From the NCBI GenBank assembly GCA_945878835.1, contig CAMCUG010000034.1, positions 1 through 10,218 on the forward strand: a stretch of 10,218 nucleotides of DNA, read 5' to 3'. This DNA is from Chryseobacterium gleum. GTDB lineage: Bacteria > Bacteroidota > Bacteroidia > Flavobacteriales_D > Sanyastnellaceae. A program made the position numbers and the translations under genes. This document shows, in pieces, positions 5,706 through 10,218 of this stretch. The notes under the pieces are model-generated. The model saw only the letters and a list, made by a program, of their open reading frames with translations, did no database searches and had not been told where the DNA came from. The stretch's first letter is position 1, and each line of letters starts with the position of its first letter.

Positions 5706-8700
5706 CAACGACAAGTAAAATACCCTCGGCATTACCGTGCGATCATCTACTCCCCACGCCCAATCGGCGCGCATGTGATAACCTAAAACTTTGGAACGCA
5801 ATCCGAATCCATATCCGTAAATGATTGGCTCCTTGTTGCTTCTCAATTGCACCGTTACCGGAGTTTGTGTTACCGTAATTGTGTTGAAGTCATTCGCATC
5901 GTCGTATGGACTCTTCCCGGTCCAAGCACTTCCAATATCGAAGAATCCAATGACTTGAAAATTATCAGCGAAATCTGATTTGATAGAACGATTACTTAAA
6001 TACCGAAAGATCGGAAGGCGTAATTCTGAATTACTTAAAACAAAATTATTTCCATTGCGCGCATTCACATAGAAGCCTCTCAACGGCCCTGCAAAGGCCT
6101 GAAACGTGTATCCTTGTGTAGCAGATACAAGAACTGAATTATCTACTTTCTGCCCCAGCCAATTGTCTACTCCGCCTAAGTAATTAACCACTTTGTAATC
6201 GCCGAAGGAACTGCTTCCACACAAACGAAACGCAAAAATTAAATCGCGATGAATGGGTTGATAATGGCGGAAATCAAAACCCACAACGTAGATGGAATTT
6301 TGTTCTTTCAGCTTGTTCGGCTGACGGAAGTGCTCACCCCAAGCTTTAAAGCGGGTGCCCGTTCTGTAATTCAATCCTTTGATGTAGGTGTTGTCGAAAA
6401 TGTATTCAACCTTTCCACCAACGTTCCACTCTTTCTGATTTTTGTATGACGCCGTGTAGGGGTCACTGGACAGAACGACCATTCGGTCGTTACGACCGAT
6501 GGCAGTTAATTTAAGAGCACTTGTTTCTGTGAATGGGTATTTCCATTCATGAGTAAGATTATACGTTTGAATACGAATGGTCGCATACTCCTGCGTAATC
6601 TCTTGTCCTTGTCGTTGCAAAGAAACTTTCTTGTCCCAACGGTTTTTCAAATTTTCAAAAGACAATCCGAAATCACTGTTGTTAAAGTTGGCTGCTATGC
6701 GAACACCTGCGGTTAACTTATAGTCTTCCATTAAGTCTGAAATTCCAACTTTAAAGAATCCTGAAAACCCCGGGGAGATGCTTGTGGGTCCCGTATAATT
6801 CTGGTAGAACGAACTCGCAAACTGATTGTCGACGGAAGATTGCACATAACTCGTGGTGTAATTCACCATGTAATTCTTTGTCTTCGGAATTTCTATTTTC
6901 GTCAATTTTGTTAGCACCTCTGCCTGCTTCAAACTTTCTAATTGCCGTTTTTTATCTCCTGGAAATGCAAAGTTTTCGGTGTCGATTCGCGTTGCATCTT
7001 TCTTCTTGGGGAACCAAATCATTTCAGAATACGGAGCCTTTTCTTTTTCCGGTTGACTCTCATCGCCTTCAATTTCTATGGCTCTATCATTCACCAAATT
7101 CAAATCTGTGGCATAGGGAACTCCCAACTCATCGGCTATCCAGATTCCTTCGTTAAAATTGGAACCTATGAAAAACCCTGTCGTTTGTCGAGTCGATTTT
7201 TGCAACACTTCTGTAACATTGAAATAACGGTAATGAATGGTCGTGTCAATGCTTGAAATGGCACTGTCTCTGTACACCGAGCAACGCTCATCATACAAGA
7301 CTTTGCTTCGAATAAATTGAATTTTATTGTCCTTCGCTAAAGCTAACTTCCGATCAGAATAATTCGCATTCGTTAGTTGAATGAGGTCCTCATTTTTATA
7401 ATCATCGGTTAATTTCAATTTATATATATGGAAATTTGAGTCCTCTGAACGAATACTGTCGTGATAGTTCAAGGCGAGGTTACTGCCTCTGTTCGAACTG
7501 AAGTAAATTGTATTTCCATCTGCAGAAAAAACTGGATCTGTATCGTCGAAATTATCGTCAGTTAATTTCTGAGGAATATTCGCCGTAATAGGCAGTAAAC
7601 TGATGTTCGTTTTTCCATTAAGGGTTGAACTTATAACCACCTTCTTTCCATCGGGAGCATAATACATGCTCTGTATTTTTTCAACCTGAAATAATTCCTT
7701 CGAAGATTTTTCCTTGCTTTCAAGTTGATAGGTGTTCCAAAACAATTTACCGTTTTTCTCGGTAACGTATGACAGCACTTGACCATTCGGATGCCACGCC
7801 AGCTGCGGTGTGCTCTCGTCTGGAATGCGGTCACTCTTAAAATCTCCACGAGCTACTTTCGTTTTTTCCTTTGTCTCTGTATCGTAAATATACACCGTGT
7901 ATTCGCCTTTGTTGTGCATGGTGTACGCCCATTTCAGGTGATCGTGCGAAGGCGTCACGTGCAGGTATTCGTTCTTGAATTTTCCAACCAATTCAGTTTC
8001 GAGCAATTGGAACTTTTTTCGTTTAACATGAAGATTAGACAACTCCTCTTCCACTTTAACCAGATCTCTTCCTTGTTCTAAAAAGCGCTGATAGTCGCCC
8101 ACAACAGTCTCTGTGTTTCTTCCAATGACATACTGAAATCCGCCGTCGGTGCCGCGGAACAATTGCGTCATATTTAAAATTCCGAGCACAACATTTTCGC
8201 CGTAGATGTTTCCAATGTAAGACCAGAAGCTATGTCCAACCAATTCCGCTTGTTTTCCCGTTAATCTATGAATGTTCGGATAGCGTGCGTTGGCGAACCA
8301 ATCCTCTGCAGTGCGTTCACTTTCGCGTCGATCTTTCAATGCCGCATAGCGAATTACTCCTTCGGAATACCACGTGGGAATGGCTATGCGATTGTTTCCG
8401 CGAACCACGCTTCTCCAATCGCCACCGTACATCAATTGCAAATACATGATTCGTGAAAGACCCAAGGCAATTTGCTCGCGCAATTCTAAATCTGTTCCTT
8501 CGAAATACACGAACATCTTATTTCCTAAAATATTCGTAGCGCCGCCAATACTTGCGGTTTCTTCGTCTGACAATCCTAAATTACTTTGACGAAATTCACT
8601 TTGTTTGTTGAAACAAACCACTTGAATTTTATCGTCGAGCTGGACATTAAAAAACTTTTGAAGACGCGTTTTTTCCTGTTCGCAATACAACAAAGATCGC

Positions 8701-8903
8701 TCGGCAATCTGCTGTCCGCCTTGGTAATAATAAACTTCAAAATGCTCACCGGGGAAAAACGACCAATCGAAAGGCTTATGCTGTACTCTGTTTTTTCCGA
8801 AAGAAACATTGGAACCTCTGTAAAATTGGGCTTGACCTGCAATTGAGTTCAACACCAGCAGAACAAAAAGAAAATAAAATGCCGGTCCCTTTCCGCGAAT
8901 CAT
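5691..8903 (-). CDS. Large outer-membrane protein: pseudo-peptidase-MA, TolB-like beta-propeller, Omp85-like barrel
   Basis: The 1070-residue protein has a signal peptide (hydrophobic ~8-22, likely cut after Ala25). Residues ~27-290 resemble a peptidase-MA/gluzincin domain: R142-E143-Q-I-A146 sits where HExxH is expected, and W178-Y-S-E181-G182 matches the downstream WxxEG signature. The zinc-binding histidines are missing, so it is probably inactive. Residues ~298-605 are TolB/PD40-type propeller blades, clearest at F459-S-A-D-G463...SNRG. A charged linker leads to a beta-barrel from ~700 to the C-terminal Phe1070, with alternating strands, L941-R-G-F944 then an SNSELRLPIF strand as in Omp85 loop 6, and GFFDIGSAW. 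Inferred role: outer-membrane translocation or assembly with a periplasmic docking module; substrate unknown. Start is ATG 8903, where the signal peptide begins; the Met at 8951 overlaps the divergent gene. Similar proteins are often annotated TolB-like or surface antigen. Confidence 0.82.
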   Translation of the reverse strand: MIRGKGPAFYFLFVLLVLNSIAGQAQFYRGSNVSFGKNRVQHKPFDWSFFPGEHFEVYYYQGGQQIAERSLLYCEQEKTRLQKFFNVQLDDKIQVVCFNKQSEFRQSNLGLSDEETASIGGATNILGNKMFVYFEGTDLELREQIALGLSRIMYLQLMYGGDWRSVVRGNNRIAIPTWYSEGVIRYAALKDRRESERTAEDWFANARYPNIHRLTGKQAELVGHSFWSYIGNIYGENVVLGILNMTQLFRGTDGGFQYVIGRNTETVVGDYQRFLEQGRDLVKVEEELSNLHVKRKKFQLLETELVGKFKNEYLHVTPSHDHLKWAYTMHNKGEYTVYIYDTETKEKTKVARGDFKSDRIPDESTPQLAWHPNGQVLSYVTEKNGKLFWNTYQLESKEKSSKELFQVEKIQSMYYAPDGKKVVISSTLNGKTNISLLPITANIPQKLTDDNFDDTDPVFSADGNTIYFSSNRGSNLALNYHDSIRSEDSNFHIYKLKLTDDYKNEDLIQLTNANYSDRKLALAKDNKIQFIRSKVLYDERCSVYRDSAISSIDTTIHYRYFNVTEVLQKSTRQTTGFFIGSNFNEGIWIADELGVPYATDLNLVNDRAIEIEGDESQPEKEKAPYSEMIWFPKKKDATRIDTENFAFPGDKKRQLESLKQAEVLTKLTKIEIPKTKNYMVNYTTSYVQSSVDNQFASSFYQNYTGPTSISPGFSGFFKVGISDLMEDYKLTAGVRIAANFNNSDFGLSFENLKNRWDKKVSLQRQGQEITQEYATIRIQTYNLTHEWKYPFTETSALKLTAIGRNDRMVVLSSDPYTASYKNQKEWNVGGKVEYIFDNTYIKGLNYRTGTRFKAWGEHFRQPNKLKEQNSIYVVGFDFRHYQPIHRDLIFAFRLCGSSSFGDYKVVNYLGGVDNWLGQKVDNSVLVSATQGYTFQAFAGPLRGFYVNARNGNNFVLSNSELRLPIFRYLSNRSIKSDFADNFQVIGFFDIGSAWTGKSPYDDANDFNTITVTQTPVTVQLRSNKEPIIYGYGFGLRSKVLGYHMRADWAWGVDDRTVMPRVFYLSLNLDF

Positions 8904-8919
8904 ACTACCAAAGTACGCG

Positions 8920-8927
8920 TATTTTCG
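8920..8927 (+). promoter_or_regulatory. Candidate -7 element for the MBL-fold hydrolase gene
   Basis: TATTTTCG matches TAnnTTTG with one mismatch and lies 23 nt before the ATG at 8951, leaving a short leader. It directly abuts the minus-strand -7 candidate at 8928-8935. No TTTG was found 17-23 nt upstream, which keeps confidence low. Confidence 0.35.
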
Positions 8928-8935
8928 CAAACATA
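8928..8935 (-). promoter_or_regulatory. Candidate -7 element for the large outer-membrane protein gene
   Basis: On the minus strand TATGTTTG is an exact match to TAnnTTTG and lies 24 nt before the ATG at 8903. Its -33 region would fall within the first codons of the divergent MBL gene; no canonical TTTG is seen at standard spacing. It abuts the opposing candidate at 8920-8927, so the two polymerase footprints would overlap. Confidence 0.45.
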
Positions 8936-8950
8936 AAATACCTCGTCGCA

Positions 8951-9589
8951 ATGAATATTCAATCTTTTCAATTCAACGCCTTTTCTGAGAATACCCATGT
9001 CATTTGGAACAGCGAAAAACAAGCAGTTATCATTGACCCCGGCATGAGCAATCGTATTGAGGAATCTGAGTTTCTTTCATGGTTGAAATCGGAAGAATTA
9101 ACAGTCGTTGATGTTTGGCTCACCCACTGCCACATTGACCACATTATGGGATTGGATTTTTGCTTTCGTGAATTCGGGTTGAAGGGCATTGCTCATGGGT
9201 TGGACAAGGTGAATGTTGAGCGAAGTGAAATGGTCGCAGGCATGTACGGCATTCCCTACACCGCAGGACCCGAGCCTGAATATCTTCTTCAAGAAGGAAA
9301 AATGAATCGACACGGTTTTGAAACAGATGTGCTTTTCGTCCCTGGACACAGTCCTGGACATGTGGCTTTTTATTTCAACGAAGTAGGAGTTGTTTTCAGC
9401 GGAGATGTATTGTTCGAAAGAAGCATCGGTCGCACCGATTTGCCAGGTGGAGATTTCGATACGCTAGCCACTTCCATTCGAACAAAAATGTATTTACTTC
9501 CTGAAGAAACCGTGATTTACAGCGGGCATGGAGACACGACTACGATTGGCGCAGAGAAAAGAGAGAATCCTTTTGTGAAAGGAGAATAA
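8951..9589 (+). CDS. Metallo-beta-lactamase-fold hydrolase, glyoxalase II-like (YcbL type)
   Basis: A 212-residue cytosolic MBL-fold enzyme with a full dinuclear metal site: TH59-C-H61-I-D63-H64, H133 in PGHSPGH, D152 in FSGDVLF and H193 in YSGHGD. Length and the FERSIGRTDLPGGD and GAEKRENPF segments match the YcbL/type II glyoxalase-II-like branch, whose members hydrolyse thioesters such as S-lactoylglutathione in vitro but often have an unknown natural substrate. The large C-terminal glutathione-binding domain of true glyoxalase II is absent. Start is ATG 8951 (MNIQSFQFNAF), the usual N-terminal strand of the fold; the in-frame ATG at 8843 overlaps the divergent outer-membrane gene and adds 36 unlike residues. 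The stop directly touches the stop of the convergent DUF1801 gene, with no terminator visible. A persulfide dioxygenase is unlikely at this length. The exact substrate is open. Confidence 0.9.
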   Translation: MNIQSFQFNAFSENTHVIWNSEKQAVIIDPGMSNRIEESEFLSWLKSEELTVVDVWLTHCHIDHIMGLDFCFREFGLKGIAHGLDKVNVERSEMVAGMYGIPYTAGPEPEYLLQEGKMNRHGFETDVLFVPGHSPGHVAFYFNEVGVVFSGDVLFERSIGRTDLPGGDFDTLATSIRTKMYLLPEETVIYSGHGDTTTIGAEKRENPFVKGE

Positions 9590-10033
9590 CTACTTCTTGT
9601 AATTTTTTTCGTAGAAGGAAATCCAATCTTCCACTGTCATTTTCGTCACCAGCTCTGCAATTAAATCGTAGGGAATATCTTCCATTTTTTTGAAACGAAT
9701 ACATGATTTTCCCATGTCTAATTTCGACTTGCAATGCTTGGGGTATTCTGCAACAAACCAATCGTACAATTCAGGTTTCGCATACACGCCCATGTGATAC
9801 AATGCAATGAAATTTTTCTGTGAGGCGAGTGCTAAAAATGGAAGCGGCAACTTCGGATCGCAATGGTAACCGTCTGGATAAATCTTGTGCGGAACCACAT
9901 ATCCAATCATTCCGTAACTCAACTGCTCTTCGAATCCCTTGGGTAGATTTTTCTTAATGAGAGATTGTAATTTCTGAACAACAGCCTGCCTCTCTTCTGG
10001 CAATGCATTGACATATTCTTGAACGGAACTCAT
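9590..10033 (-). CDS. DUF1801 family protein (YdhG-like), function unknown
   Basis: This 147-residue protein opens with SSVQEYVNALPEERQ and carries features of the DUF1801 fold: KKNLPKGFEEQLSYGMIGY, a PHKIYPDGYHCDPKLPLPFLALASQKNFIALY stretch containing the family core, and near the end LDMGKSCIRFKKMEDIP followed by a short helix. The fold is related to bacterial YdhG-like proteins, some linked to iron handling, but no function is established for this form. No signal peptide or membrane segment is seen, so it is likely cytosolic. The start is ATG 10031-10033; an in-frame Met at 10096 would overlap the upstream gene by 34 bp and add 21 residues that do not fit the family. It lies 29 bp after a phosphatase-like gene on the same strand, so co-transcription is possible, although a promoter-like octamer occurs in the gap. 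Confidence 0.88.
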   Translation of the reverse strand: MSSVQEYVNALPEERQAVVQKLQSLIKKNLPKGFEEQLSYGMIGYVVPHKIYPDGYHCDPKLPLPFLALASQKNFIALYHMGVYAKPELYDWFVAEYPKHCKSKLDMGKSCIRFKKMEDIPYDLIAELVTKMTVEDWISFYEKNYKK

Positions 10034-10048
10034 GATTATAGTTTTGAT

Positions 10049-10056
10049 CAAAAATA
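10049..10056 (-). promoter_or_regulatory. Candidate -7 element for the DUF1801 gene
   Basis: On the minus strand TATTTTTG is an exact TAnnTTTG match, 15 nt before the ATG at 10033, in the 29-bp gap after the phosphatase-like gene. The nearest suitable TTTG is 26 nt upstream, longer than the usual 17-23 spacing, so it may be an internal promoter or a chance match in AT-rich DNA. Confidence 0.35.
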
Positions 10057-10062
10057 ATTGAA

Positions 10063-10218
10063 TCAATTCAGATTGGAAGAAACAAAATCTTTGCAATACT
10101 CATCTATGAGCAATCGCACTCGTCTAAACTCATTCACAATTTCTTCTTCCGTTCCTGAAGCCTTTGCCGGATCGGGAAAGTTGTAATGAAATCTTTCAGC
10201 CTTCGAAGGGAAATACGG
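10063..10218 (-). CDS. Low-molecular-weight protein tyrosine phosphatase / arsenate reductase-like protein, C-terminal end
   Basis: The minus-strand frame is open from the right window edge to TGA at 10063-10065 and gives the last 51 residues of a protein. They read PYFPSKAERFHYNFPDPAKA, then SGTEEEIVNEFRRVRLLIDEYC and a short tail. The FPDPAKA segment with a GTEEE...FRRVR helix is what I recall from the C-terminus of Bacteroidota LMW-PTP family proteins annotated as protein-tyrosine-phosphatase or arsenate reductase, where the DP motif holds the general-acid Asp. The N-terminal CxxxxxR phosphate-binding loop lies outside the window, so catalytic competence and substrate (phosphotyrosine or arsenate) cannot be judged. 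It is followed on the same strand, 29 bp on, by the DUF1801 gene. The family call is moderate because only the tail is visible. Confidence 0.65.
   Translation of the reverse strand, partial: PYFPSKAERFHYNFPDPAKASGTEEEIVNEFRRVRLLIDEYCKDFVSSNLN

Noticed and set aside
6782..7256. Two overlapping + strand open frames (124 and 104 residues) opposite the outer-membrane gene
   Set aside because: They are antisense to a well-supported coding frame, with low-complexity translations and no promoter-like element at their starts.
8843..8950. Extended start of the MBL gene and, on the other strand, extended start of the outer-membrane protein at 8951
   Set aside because: Each extension runs into the opposite gene. 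The MBL fold starts at 8951 and the signal peptide starts at 8903.
9580..9610. Possible terminator at the MBL/DUF1801 junction
   Set aside because: A T-run is present (9603-9609), but the only preceding stem is a 4-bp AGAA/TTCT pairing, too weak to call.
10034..10096. 21-residue N-terminal extension of the DUF1801 protein
   Set aside because: It overlaps the end of the phosphatase-like gene and has no family resemblance; MSSVQEYV is a normal DUF1801 start.

Overview
The window looks like a chromosomal housekeeping segment from a member of the Bacteroidota, most likely Flavobacteriia-like. Pointers are: moderately AT-rich DNA; no convincing Shine-Dalgarno sequence at any start; short gaps carrying TAnnTTTG-type -7 elements, the form known for Bacteroidota promoters; and gene types recognised from that phylum, namely a PpiD-like chaperone, the long QueA form, an SDR-type threonine dehydrogenase, an M28 glutaminyl-cyclase-like enzyme and a DUF1801 protein. 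Family assignments come from recognising motifs, not from searches.

Layout, left to right. Bases 3-896 (+) hold the C-terminal part of a PpiD-like peptidyl-prolyl isomerase; it ends at a UUCG-loop hairpin shared with queA, which runs towards it (948-2144, -). queA is divergent across 37 bp from an SDR-type L-threonine 3-dehydrogenase (2182-3135, +), which ends in a strong intrinsic terminator. cysS (3208-4674, +) starts 24 nt past that terminator's U-tract and overlaps by 11 bp a membrane-anchored M28 peptidase/glutaminyl cyclase-like gene (4664-5689, +). One base further, in convergent orientation, lies a 1070-residue outer-membrane protein (5691-8903, -). A 47-bp divergent gap separates it from a glyoxalase-II-like metallo-beta-lactamase-fold hydrolase (8951-9589, +). 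Its stop codon directly abuts that of a DUF1801 gene (9590-10033, -), which is preceded on the same strand by the 3' end of a low-molecular-weight tyrosine phosphatase/arsenate reductase-like gene (10063-10218, -).

The genes do not form one pathway. They cover envelope biogenesis and protein export (PpiD-like, M28 protein, giant outer-membrane protein), translation (QueA, CysS), amino-acid catabolism (Tdh) and small-molecule hydrolysis (MBL). The most notable item is the 1070-residue protein: signal peptide, a peptidase-MA-like domain whose HExxH has decayed to REQIA, a TolB-like beta-propeller, and a C-terminal Omp85-like barrel with an LRGF motif and terminal Phe. No POTRA domains were recognised.

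Coding density is very high and no non-coding stretch exceeds 75 bp. No mobile element, CRISPR array, tRNA, rRNA or riboswitch was seen, and no gene looks broken; the two edge genes are simply cut by the window.
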